Assembly: GCA_905207535.1 (NCBI GenBank)
Contig: CAJLLX010000015.1
Location: 1-24,689, forward strand
Source of the DNA: an uncultured Muribaculaceae bacterium
GTDB lineage: Bacteria; Bacteroidota; Bacteroidia; Bacteroidales; Muribaculaceae
Length of the DNA stretch: 24,689 bases
Direction of reading: 5' to 3'
Below the pieces are notes generated by a model. It was not told the DNA's origin and did not search any database. It saw only the letters and a list, made by a program, of their open reading frames with translations. The position numbers and the translations under genes are program-made. Of this stretch, positions 9,584-15,853 are shown in pieces. Position 1 is the stretch's first letter, and every line of letters starts with the position of its first letter.

Positions 9584-9675
9584 AGGCGGGAGCCTGAGGG
9601 CGGGAGGCTGAGCCTAAAGGGAGGCTGGAGCCTGAGGGCAGATGGGAAGCTGAGCCTGAGGGGAGGCTGAAGCCC
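9584..9675 (+). repeat. Array of five AGGCT/AGCCT palindromes at about 20-base spacing
   Basis: Related units begin at about 9584, 9605, 9622, 9646 and 9664, each built as AGGCT-(G to GGG)-AGCCT followed by GAGGG or a variant. The spacing varies from 17 to 24 bases, so this is a degenerate tandem array in which each unit can form its own small hairpin. It lies just beyond the end of the Lrp gene. Confidence 0.7.
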
Positions 9676-9709
9676 GAAGGCCGGGAGGGGCCGGAGGGGA
9701 TTGGCGGGG

Positions 9710-10177
9710 TTACTTTTTGGTGGTGACGGGGAGTGCGCGGCTGAAGACTTCGCGGAAGGAGACGAGGGTCTCGGTGCGGAGGAGTCCCAGGGGCTGCAGG
9801 CGCTCGTGGATGAGGTGGAGGAGATGCTCGTTGTCGCGGGCATACATCTTGATGAGCATGTCGTACTCACCGGTGGTGAAGTGGCACTCCACCACTTCGG
9901 GTACTTCTTTGAGTTTCTCTACTACTTCGTTGAATTTGTCAGGCTCTTTGAGGAAGATGCCTATGAAAGCGCAGGTGTCATATCCGAGTGTAGTGGGTTT
10001 GATGAGTGCGCGAGATCCTTCGAGGATGTTTGTAGCCTGAAGTTTAGCGATGCGCTGATGGATGGCAGCTCCTGAAACGCCACATTCGCGGGCGATTTCG
10101 AGGAAAGGTTTGCGGCCGTTGTCAACGAGCATCTGCAGAATCTTGGTGTCGAGGTTGTCAATGTGTAAGCGTGGCAT
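9710..10177 (-). CDS. Lrp/AsnC family transcriptional regulator
   Basis: A 155-residue DNA-binding regulator of typical length. Residues ~5-60 (LDTKILQMLVDNGRKPFLEI, then CGVSGAAIHQRIAKLQ) are the N-terminal winged HTH. Residues ~65-150 (TTLGYDTCAFIGIFLKEPDK, then VPEVVECHFTTGEYDMLIKM) are the RAM ligand-sensing and oligomerisation domain. Family members respond to amino acids and often regulate themselves. The target and effector cannot be told from this window, since no amino-acid gene adjoins it. The ATG at 10177 starts directly at the HTH. The C-terminus ends TTKK. It has its own promoter and a long structured leader, and is probably monocistronic. Confidence 0.93.
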   Translation of the reverse strand: MPRLHIDNLDTKILQMLVDNGRKPFLEIARECGVSGAAIHQRIAKLQATNILEGSRALIKPTTLGYDTCAFIGIFLKEPDKFNEVVEKLKEVPEVVECHFTTGEYDMLIKMYARDNEHLLHLIHERLQPLGLLRTETLVSFREVFSRALPVTTKK

Positions 10178-10362
10178 ATTCTTAACTTTTTCCTTAGATT
10201 TGTTTAGTTGTTATAATATTCCCTTTTGGCGATTAGGTGCCACCCGCAAGGAGAGTGAGGATGGTATTAGGAATTATCACCAGTGGGGTGGTACGTTATC
10301 GTTTTTAATACCGCGGAAACTTCGGCAGATATTTCAGATTCGTTGAAGTTGCGGTATTCTAT
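10178..10362 (-). promoter_or_regulatory. Structured 5' leader of the Lrp-family gene
   Basis: If transcription begins after the -7 box at 10368-10375, the leader is about 185 nt. It contains two long-range pairings. AATACCGC..AACTTC (10307-10323) pairs with GAAGTT-GCGGTATT (10345-10358). GTGCCACCC (about 10228-10236) pairs with GGGTGGTAC (about 10285-10293). The second stem has one position that is G-U on the + strand and A-C on the - strand. Such a leader is unusually long and structured for a small regulator. Its function is not known. Confidence 0.45.
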
Positions 10363-10367
10363 CACCA

Positions 10368-10399
10368 CAAAGTTAGAGAAAAGTTTTTTAATTACGAAA
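10368..10399 (-). promoter_or_regulatory. Candidate promoter for the Lrp-family gene
   Basis: On the - strand TAACTTTG (10368-10375) is an exact TAnnTTTG box. TTTC (10396-10399) stands 20 bases upstream in the place of TTTG, a single mismatch. The surrounding bases are A/T-rich. Confidence 0.5.
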
Positions 10400-10712
10400 A
10401 TTGAAATAAGATTTTTTAAAGGGTTAATAAATCTCTCACGTATTGTACGGGATGAAAAAATGTTAATTTTTTACGAGTGAGAGGGGAAATGAGAGAATGG
10501 AGACAAGGCGGATTGTGGGCGGCAGTGGAGGTGTAATAGATTGATATATGGGAGATTGTAGGGAGATGATGGGCCGGGCGGATGAGGCGGAGAAGGGAGG
10601 AGAAGGGCGTGGGAATAACGAAATATAAGGGAAATGCATGGGCGGGAGATATGTTTTTAAACATGTTTTCATGCGGCAGGTGCCGGGGGCCGGAAGGGGC
10701 TTAAGGGGCGGA

Positions 10713-10734
10713 GATCACGCGAGCTCGCGTGATC
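10713..10734. repeat. 22-base perfect palindrome without spacer
   Basis: GATCACGCGAG followed immediately by its exact complement CTCGCGTGATC. There is no spacer, so it is better suited to a dimeric protein or cruciform than to an RNA hairpin loop. It sits in the divergent gap, 326 bases before the secreted-protein start. Confidence 0.8.
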
Positions 10735-10739
10735 ACTGA

Positions 10740-10885
10740 ACAAGAGGACGAGACCGGAGGAGGGGAAAGGAGAAGGAGGAGAGGGGAGGCGGGGAAAGGA
10801 GAGGAGGAGAAGGGAAAGGAGGAGAAGAGAAGAAGGGGGAAGAGGGGGAGGGAGGGAGAAAAAAGACGAAAGAGGGGAGGAAGAT
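10740..10885 (+). repeat. Polypurine (G/A) tract with a G-quadruplex-type motif
   Basis: About 145 bases are almost exclusively G and A on the + strand, as irregular GGAGAAGG-type words. At 10835-10856 four G runs (5, 5, 3, 3) are separated by loops of 4, 1 and 1 bases, a canonical quadruplex pattern. It lies directly upstream of the promoter-like block at 10883. Confidence 0.7.
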
Positions 10886-10911
10886 ATCGGAAATAATTTG
10901 TAATTTTACGG
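10883..10911 (+). promoter_or_regulatory. Shared promoter-like block (copy 1), before the secreted-protein pair
   Basis: The 29-base block GATATC..AAATAATTTGTAATTTTAC matches 13965-13993 at 25 positions. TAATTTTA at 10901-10908 resembles the -7 box TAnnTTTG with the last base changed. No TTTG box is found at the usual distance upstream. It would give a leader of ~145 bases before the ATG at 11060. Confidence 0.45.
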
Positions 10912-11059
10912 CGTAAAACGGTGTGTCATGGAGCGGAATATGCGCGATACCCGGCTCCAGGACAACAGCGGATTGCAGATGAAACGGCGCAAACCAGTGA
11001 AAAACAAAGACTTGATGCGCAAATAGTAGATGCAGGTGTCGCGCGATATTCGGGTATAT

Positions 11060-11617
11060 ATGAAAACATTACACGTAGTGACAGCTTTGGTGATGAGTGT
11101 TCTGGCGATGAATGGTCAGGATAAGACCATGCATGTGCAGAATCAGGACGGCACATATGCGTCGACGAGAGTAGCCGAGCTGGCAAAGATTTCGTTTTTA
11201 AGTGTTGCAGATCAAGGCAAGGGGATGATAATCTCCTCGACGACATCGGCTCCGGTGAAGATGCTCTTTGAGGAGCGTCCGGAGGTGACGGTATCGGGCA
11301 GCAAGATAGTGTTTACGACGCAGTCGTCTACTCCGCTGGAGATGGAGATGTCCGACATCACCGATATACGCTTTGGTGAGGCCGCGTCGCTGACGGCGAC
11401 GGAGCAGAATGAGGGGATAGAGTGTGTGCTGGGTGCGGGAAGCGCCACTTTCCGCGGTGTCGCCTGTGATGCGACTGTGGAGATTTACACAGTCGACGGC
11501 CGCCGGGTGGCTGCTCCGAGTGTGTCGGGCGGTGAGATGACGCTGAGCCGCAACACTCTGGAGGCAGGAATCTATATAGTGCATATAGGTAACTTCACGA
11601 CAAAAATCACCCTCTGA
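11060..11617 (+). CDS. Small secreted protein with type IX-like C-terminal sorting domain
   Basis: A 185-residue exported protein. MKTLHVVTALVMSVLAMNGQ is a short signal peptide, which is why the ATG at 11060 is preferred over the in-frame ATG at 11030. Residues ~23-50 (TMHVQNQDGTYASTRVAELAKISF) and ~65-110 (PEVTVSGSKIVFTT, then MEMSDITDIRFGEA) are two tandem elements of a kind common in secreted Bacteroidota proteins, where a DG or short beta motif is followed by a V/D..I.F strand. The last ~65 residues (VEIYTVDGRRVAAP, then LEAGIYIVHIGNFTTKITL) resemble the type IX secretion C-terminal domain, whose usual pattern is Y.xxGR..-GIYIV..-K. The role is unknown. It is 60 bases upstream of the GxGYxYP gene with no terminator between, so they are probably cotranscribed. 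Confidence 0.8.
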   Translation: MKTLHVVTALVMSVLAMNGQDKTMHVQNQDGTYASTRVAELAKISFLSVADQGKGMIISSTTSAPVKMLFEERPEVTVSGSKIVFTTQSSTPLEMEMSDITDIRFGEAASLTATEQNEGIECVLGAGSATFRGVACDATVEIYTVDGRRVAAPSVSGGEMTLSRNTLEAGIYIVHIGNFTTKITL

Positions 11618-11677
11618 GATACCATAGAAAACTATCGGGGGAAAACGAAATCAGATTTACATAAGACGCAATAGCAT

Positions 11678-13822
11678 ATGAAAAAGATATTACTGCTTGC
11701 AGCCATCAGCTTAGGCGCTACAACCGTTGACGCTCAGCAGACAACCATGTTGGTGCACACCACCGACGGCAACATCACCCTTCACGATGTGGCCGACGTG
11801 GACCGAATCACCTTCACCGACGAAGAATATAAGCTCAACTCCGACAACGACCGCATTCTGGAGTATAACGAAGTGAGCTGGCCTGAGGACAGACTCCTGC
11901 CCTTGTTTTTGGCTCCTGCCTCGCCGGTGTACACGCTCGACATGAGCGCGGCCAAGCTGAGCGACACGGAGAGAGTGATGTTTTGCACGCTTCAGGGGAT
12001 AGTGAACCGCACACGTCCCCGCGTGTTGCTTTATAACCACAACGAGGAGCCTCAGAACACCTGGCCCAGTGCGCACGGTCTGCGCCGCCGAGTTGTCAAT
12101 GCCAACAAGCCCTATGCCCTGGTGGAAAAATATAAGGATGAGATAGAGGGTCTTGTGCTCTACAGCACCGAGAATAGCGAGCACTACGCCAACTTAGCAG
12201 TGACAGCCGCCGGACTGGGTCGCTTGCTGCCGGTGACAGCCGAGATACGAGAGAAACTGAAGAACGAGGGGATTGACCTTCCGGTGGTGGAGGATCTGAC
12301 AACCCTCACACTGACAACCCCTCAGGATATATACGGCTATCTGTATGACAACTACTGGGAGCGGTGCAACCACCGGCTGGTGGTGAGCGAGCGTCCGCTG
12401 ATACCTTATGTGCACGATATAGCTGCTGCCGCCGGATCGGCCTCGGTGTGGCTTGATCCTCGAAAATACGCTGAGAAACGAGTTCTCGACAAATTTCTTG
12501 CCGACATGACTCCCGGGCGCGATGTGGTGCTCGGATGGTATGCCGAAGAGCGCTCCGGTGTAGGAGAGGCCACAAGATACGGGCTCTCGACAGTTCCTGC
12601 AGACTTTTTTGAAAACACCACGGTATATACGGCCGTGAAAGGTGTAGTGAATATCCCTGCTGTGCCCAAGCGCGGGAAGCTGGAGAATAAGGTGTACGCT
12701 ACGGTGTATATCAGCGACGGCGACAATATACAATACTGCCAGCATGCGATGGCGAAAATCTTCAATCAGGCCGGGCGTGGCAAGCTGCCTCTGAACTGGA
12801 CCGTGAGCCCCTCGCTGGTGGACTTCGCTCCGCAGATGCTCAACTATTATTATAAGCGCGCGACGGAGAACGACTGCTTCGTGAGCGGACCTTCGGGATT
12901 GGGCTATGCGATGCCTTACGATGGGCACAACAAAAAGTGGAACATCATGAAGGGTGACCTGTTTCAGCCTTATTGCGCTCTGACACAGCGCTATGTGGAG
13001 AAAGCAGGTCTTCGAGTAATCACGATATGGGACGAGGTGAACACTGCTCAGCGTCAGGCCTATGCCGACGAGTGCAGCTATCTGTACGGCCTTACCATTC
13101 AGGACTGGGAGAAACAGAACGGGCGACTGACAACAACAATCCAGAACAACCGCCTGCCTTTCGTGCCCAACTATCCCTGCTATGCCGCCGGGCCGGATGT
13201 GATCACCGACTTCTTCAACCGCGATATAAAGAACTTCAAGGGTGACGCGCCGATGTTTGTTACCGGTCAGGTGACAGTGTGGGAAGCCGGTCCCGACGAG
13301 CTGACAGGTCTTCCCTCCAAGCTCGATGCCCTTTCTCCGGGGAATGTAGAGCTGGTGAGAGCCGACCACTACTTCAATCTCTTCTGCGAGGCCAACCATC
13401 TGCCGTTCGACCTGACTATGATGGAAGCGATGAGCGTGACATCGTCGGCATCGGAGACCGCAGCTGCTGTGGCAGCCGACGGATCGCCCTCGGAGGCTAA
13501 CATGTGGGTATCGTCGACCGCTGACGGCTCGGGCTGGGTAGAGATGGACTTCGGCGACACCTATTCTATAAGCCGATACGTGGTACGCCACGCCGAGTGC
13601 GCCGGTCTGGGCCGCGAACTCAACACCCGCGACTTCACCGTGGAGATCAGTGCCGACGGCAACGCATGGACCGAGGTTGGCGCCTATACCGCTAACACCG
13701 CGGCCGTGACCGATGCAAAAATCGAACCGACCGATGCACGATATGTAAGAGTGAAGGTGACCGACGGCGGCGCAGACAAGGTGGCCAGGATCGGCGACAT
13801 CGAGGTGTATGGGGCGAAGTAG
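11678..13822 (+). CDS. Secreted GxGYxYP-domain protein with C-terminal F5/8-type (discoidin) domain
   Basis: A 714-residue exported protein with signal peptide MKKILLLAAISLGATTVDAQ. Residues ~22-48 (TTMLVHTTDGNITLHDVADV) repeat the DG module of the upstream protein. Residues ~83-320 (PVYTLDMS, then MFCTLQGIVNRTRPRVLLYN) match the GxGYxYP N-terminal region. Residues ~338-590 carry YISDGDNIQYCQHAM, NWTVSPSL and the signature segment GPSGLGYAMP (~404-413). The last Tyr of the signature is Met here. Residues ~600-714 form an F5/8 type C carbohydrate-binding-like sandwich (WVEMDFGDTYSISRYVVRH, then DARYVRVKVTDGG). The family is listed as a putative glycoside hydrolase, but no substrate is established. 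The C-terminus lacks a type IX tail, unlike its neighbour. Confidence 0.88.
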   Translation: MKKILLLAAISLGATTVDAQQTTMLVHTTDGNITLHDVADVDRITFTDEEYKLNSDNDRILEYNEVSWPEDRLLPLFLAPASPVYTLDMSAAKLSDTERVMFCTLQGIVNRTRPRVLLYNHNEEPQNTWPSAHGLRRRVVNANKPYALVEKYKDEIEGLVLYSTENSEHYANLAVTAAGLGRLLPVTAEIREKLKNEGIDLPVVEDLTTLTLTTPQDIYGYLYDNYWERCNHRLVVSERPLIPYVHDIAAAAGSASVWLDPRKYAEKRVLDKFLADMTPGRDVVLGWYAEERSGVGEATRYGLSTVPADFFENTTVYTAVKGVVNIPAVPKRGKLENKVYATVYISDGDNIQYCQHAMAKIFNQAGRGKLPLNWTVSPSLVDFAPQMLNYYYKRATENDCFVSGPSGLGYAMPYDGHNKKWNIMKGDLFQPYCALTQRYVEKAGLRVITIWDEVNTAQRQAYADECSYLYGLTIQDWEKQNGRLTTTIQNNRLPFVPNYPCYAAGPDVITDFFNRDIKNFKGDAPMFVTGQVTVWEAGPDELTGLPSKLDALSPGNVELVRADHYFNLFCEANHLPFDLTMMEAMSVTSSASETAAAVAADGSPSEANMWVSSTADGSGWVEMDFGDTYSISRYVVRHAECAGLGRELNTRDFTVEISADGNAWTEVGAYTANTAAVTDAKIEPTDARYVRVKVTDGGADKVARIGDIEVYGAK

Positions 13823-13830
13823 GCTTTAGG

Positions 13831-13916
13831 CCGGATAGGCAATATAAGCCAAATAAGCCCAATAGACCCAATAAGCCGCCCCGATAGGCCCAATAGGGAG
13901 AATATGCCCAATTGGG
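13831..13916 (+). repeat. Degenerate short repeat array (AATAAGCCC words)
   Basis: Words AATAAGCC, AATAAGCCC, AATAGACCC, AATAAGCCG, GATAGGCCC and AATAGGGAG follow each other with a period of about 9-10 bases just after the GxGYxYP stop. No unit is exact. It has no T-run and no clear hairpin, so I see no terminator in it. Confidence 0.6.
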
Positions 13917-13964
13917 GAGGGAGCAAATCTCTCGACTCTGAAAATAATGGGGGAATAGGAGGGG

Positions 13965-13993
13965 GATATCATAAATTATTTGTAATTTTACAG
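13965..13993 (+). promoter_or_regulatory. Shared promoter-like block (copy 2), before the zinc ABC genes
   Basis: Matches 10883-10911 at 25 of 29 positions, including TTTGTAATTTTAC. TAATTTTA at 13983-13990 would be the -7 box. As in the first copy there is a G/A-rich stretch immediately upstream and no upstream TTTG box at the right distance. It ends one base before the palindrome at 13994. Confidence 0.5.
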
Positions 13994-14022
13994 TGGCAGA
14001 GCAATGGCTTATTGCTCTGCCA
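13994..14022 (+). promoter_or_regulatory. Perfect 12-base-arm palindrome between promoter-like block and znuA: candidate operator or leader hairpin
   Basis: TGGCAGAGCAAT (13994-14005) and ATTGCTCTGCCA (14011-14022) are perfect arms around GGCTT. Outer bases TGTAA (13981-13985) and TTACA (14027-14031) extend the symmetry. It would overlap or directly follow the transcription start. A metal-responsive operator (Zur-like) is inferred from position and symmetry only. It does not match the Zur boxes I know from Proteobacteria or Firmicutes. Confidence 0.55.
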
Positions 14023-14059
14023 TTTGTTACAAATATATGTGACATAAATAGAGAAGATT

Positions 14060-15007
14060 ATGAGAGAAAAGATGAGACCCGGCAGCGGATTTCGTAAAAT
14101 GCTGATATATATAGCCGCTGTGTCCCTGACGGCATGCAGCGGCAACAGGGGCGGGAGCTCTCAGGAGGGAAACGAGAGGGAGATCACCGTGTCGGTGGCT
14201 CCTTTGGCCTATTTTGCCAAGGCGATAGGGGGCGACAGTGTGAAAGTACGCACCCTGCTGCCTGCCGGTACCGATCCGGAGACCTTCCAGCCCGGAATGG
14301 ACGCAATGCGTGCCCTGAACCGTGGGGGCGTGTTGGCCGTGACCGGCGTGCTCCCCTTCGAGAGCGAGATGACAGAGAAACTGAAGGCCAACAATGCCGA
14401 CCTTCAACTGGCCGATGCGGGGAAAGGGATAGAGCTGATCTATGGCACACACATGCATGCCCATGCAGAGCATGGCGAGGCTCATGAGGCGCATGAAGCC
14501 GGCGACGCGCATGAGCATGGAGAAGGGGAGCCGGACCCGCATATCTGGGGATCGGTGAAAAATGCGCGGATCATAGCCGGAAACCTTCATACCACGCTGT
14601 GCGGGCTGTATCCCGAACTCCGCCCATATTTCACCTCACGGTATGAGGAGCTTGACAATCAGCTCGACAGCATCGACCGTGCCTATGCCGTCCGGCTCGA
14701 GATGCATCCCGCTTTCGTGATATGGCACCCGTCGCTGAGCTACTTCGCCCGCGACTACGGCCTGGAACAGATCTCCTTCAATATCGAGAACAAAGAGACC
14801 TCGCCGCTGCGCCTTCGCGAGGCCACCGACCACGCCCTGACAGAGCGTCCGGCTGCATTTTTCGTGCCGCAGGGCTTGAATCCCGAGCGCGTCAGGGCGA
14901 TAGCAACGTCGCTGTCGCTCGAGCCGACAGAGGTAAACTTCATGTCGGAGGAGTGGCTGAGCCAAATGAATCTGATAGTAGACCATCTAACCGCCGATCA
15001 ACGATGA
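14060..15007 (+). CDS. znuA: Zinc-type ABC transporter substrate-binding lipoprotein (ZnuA/TroA family)
   Basis: A 315-residue cluster-A1 binding protein of normal length. SLTAC is a lipobox, so Cys26 would be lipidated and the protein anchored to a membrane. VSVAPLAYFAKAIGGDSVKVRTLLPAG (~44-70) is the conserved N-terminal segment. A His-rich loop follows at ~131-153, then DPHIWGS (His161) and WHPSLSYFA (His223), two expected metal ligands. The first ligand, a His in the usual P.H....P motif, is replaced by Glu74 in DPETFQP. A C-terminal Asp/Glu ligand is not obvious. Zinc is favoured over manganese by the His-rich loop. It overlaps znuC by ATGA, and no permease gene is next to them. Confidence 0.88.
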   Translation: MREKMRPGSGFRKMLIYIAAVSLTACSGNRGGSSQEGNEREITVSVAPLAYFAKAIGGDSVKVRTLLPAGTDPETFQPGMDAMRALNRGGVLAVTGVLPFESEMTEKLKANNADLQLADAGKGIELIYGTHMHAHAEHGEAHEAHEAGDAHEHGEGEPDPHIWGSVKNARIIAGNLHTTLCGLYPELRPYFTSRYEELDNQLDSIDRAYAVRLEMHPAFVIWHPSLSYFARDYGLEQISFNIENKETSPLRLREATDHALTERPAAFFVPQGLNPERVRAIATSLSLEPTEVNFMSEEWLSQMNLIVDHLTADQR

Positions 15008-15684
15008 CATCGCCTGTAATAAAACTCAACGATGTGTGCATGCGCTGGGAACGTAAAAACGTGCTGAGCCATGTGGACCTGACAGTAAGCCGCGGAGACT
15101 TTCTCGCCATTACCGGACCTAATGGCGGCGGGAAAACCACCCTGCTGAGGGTGATACTGAAGCTGTTGCGCCCCACCTCGGGGACAGTGAGTTATCTCGA
15201 TTCCTCGGGACGGGAGACAGAGCGGCTGGCGATAGGATATCTGCCGCAGAAAAACATGATCGATTCGCGATTTCCGATCACAGTGCGCGAGGTGATAGCC
15301 TCGGGTTTGCTCGGGAAGAGCGGAGCCGGACCGACGGCCGACGAAAAGGTGGAGCAGATACTCGACACCGTGGAGCTACGCTCGCATGCCGGCGCCCCGA
15401 TAGGGGAGCTAAGCGGCGGACAGTTGCAGCGCGCACTGCTGGGGCGTGCACTGATATGCGATCCGTCGATCTTAGTGCTCGACGAGCCTCTAAGCTATCT
15501 CGACAAGCACTTTGAAGAGCATATCTACCGGATACTTCGGGAGGTGGCGCCACATACGACCGTGATCCTGGTGAGCCACGAGATGAGTATCATCGCCACT
15601 ATGGCCACAAGGCACCTGATAGTGGACCATACGCTACACGAATGTACGGCACGCCACCACTATGTGCCGAGCGAATGTTGCTGA
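15004..15684 (+). CDS. znuC: Zinc-type ABC transporter ATP-binding protein
   Basis: A 226-residue ABC ATPase. Walker A is GPNGGGKTT (~38-46), the Q-loop is YLPQKN with Gln82, the signature is LSGGQ (~136-140), Walker B is ILVLDE (~156-161) and the H-loop is SHE with His192. The start ATG at 15004 overlaps the znuA stop (ATGA), which implies translational coupling. A longer open frame from 14722 overlaps znuA and is rejected. The C-terminus is Cys/His-rich (HECTARHHYVPSECC), possibly metal-binding. A membrane permease (ZnuB) would be needed for transport, but the next gene is a TPR protein. Confidence 0.92.
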   Translation: MTSPVIKLNDVCMRWERKNVLSHVDLTVSRGDFLAITGPNGGGKTTLLRVILKLLRPTSGTVSYLDSSGRETERLAIGYLPQKNMIDSRFPITVREVIASGLLGKSGAGPTADEKVEQILDTVELRSHAGAPIGELSGGQLQRALLGRALICDPSILVLDEPLSYLDKHFEEHIYRILREVAPHTTVILVSHEMSIIATMATRHLIVDHTLHECTARHHYVPSECC

Positions 15685-15853
15685 TGACCGGCCGGGGAGG
15701 TATTTTGGCAAGATTTTTGCTAATTTTATGATAAAAGGGCTTACAAAAGCCTCTGACAGCTGTTTATACTTCATATAAAGCTATCAAAGATGTCTTTATC
15801 ATAAAGAATGGCAAAATATCTCATCAATACAACACAAATCTCTCTCACCATAT

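Larger units (their letters stand above)
9181..9709 (+). other. Repeat-rich intergenic region between the Lrp and pRiA4b-like genes
   Basis: This 529-base gap has no credible gene. It holds, in order, the pRiA4b-like leader and promoter, a G/A-rich tract (~9313-9400), a family-A-like palindrome (9400-9431), a GGCC-TGC-GGCC palindrome near 9467-9477, a large hairpin (9500-9546) and an array of AGGCT/AGCCT palindromes (9584-9675). Small open frames across it are Gly/Arg-rich and look like repeat translation. Confidence 0.7.
10400..11059 (+). other. Long intergenic region upstream of the secreted-protein pair
   Basis: No gene is supported. The divergent genes at each side leave a gap of 882 bases in all. 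10400-10500 is A/T-rich. 10500-10700 is G/A-rich with no repeat that I can define. A 22-base perfect palindrome lies at 10713-10734, and an almost pure purine tract at 10740-10885. A promoter-like sequence follows at 10883-10911, with a TTTTAC-GGC-GTAAAA palindrome ~10904-10918. 10921-11059 is the probable leader of the next gene. Open frames here are Arg/Gly or Ser/Pro-rich shadows. Confidence 0.6.

Noticed and set aside
9584..9675. CRISPR array
   Set aside because: Units are about 20 bases with no unique spacers of constant length, and no cas genes are present.
10228..10293. T-box riboswitch-like GGGTGGNAC sequence before the Lrp-family gene
   Set aside because: The complement lies upstream of the motif instead of in a downstream terminator. 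There is no T-run and no specifier-type stem. T-boxes are, to my knowledge, essentially a Gram-positive feature.
10283..10480. Small + strand gene of 65 codons
   Set aside because: It lies in the leader and promoter of the Lrp-family gene, has no start context and no recognisable sequence.
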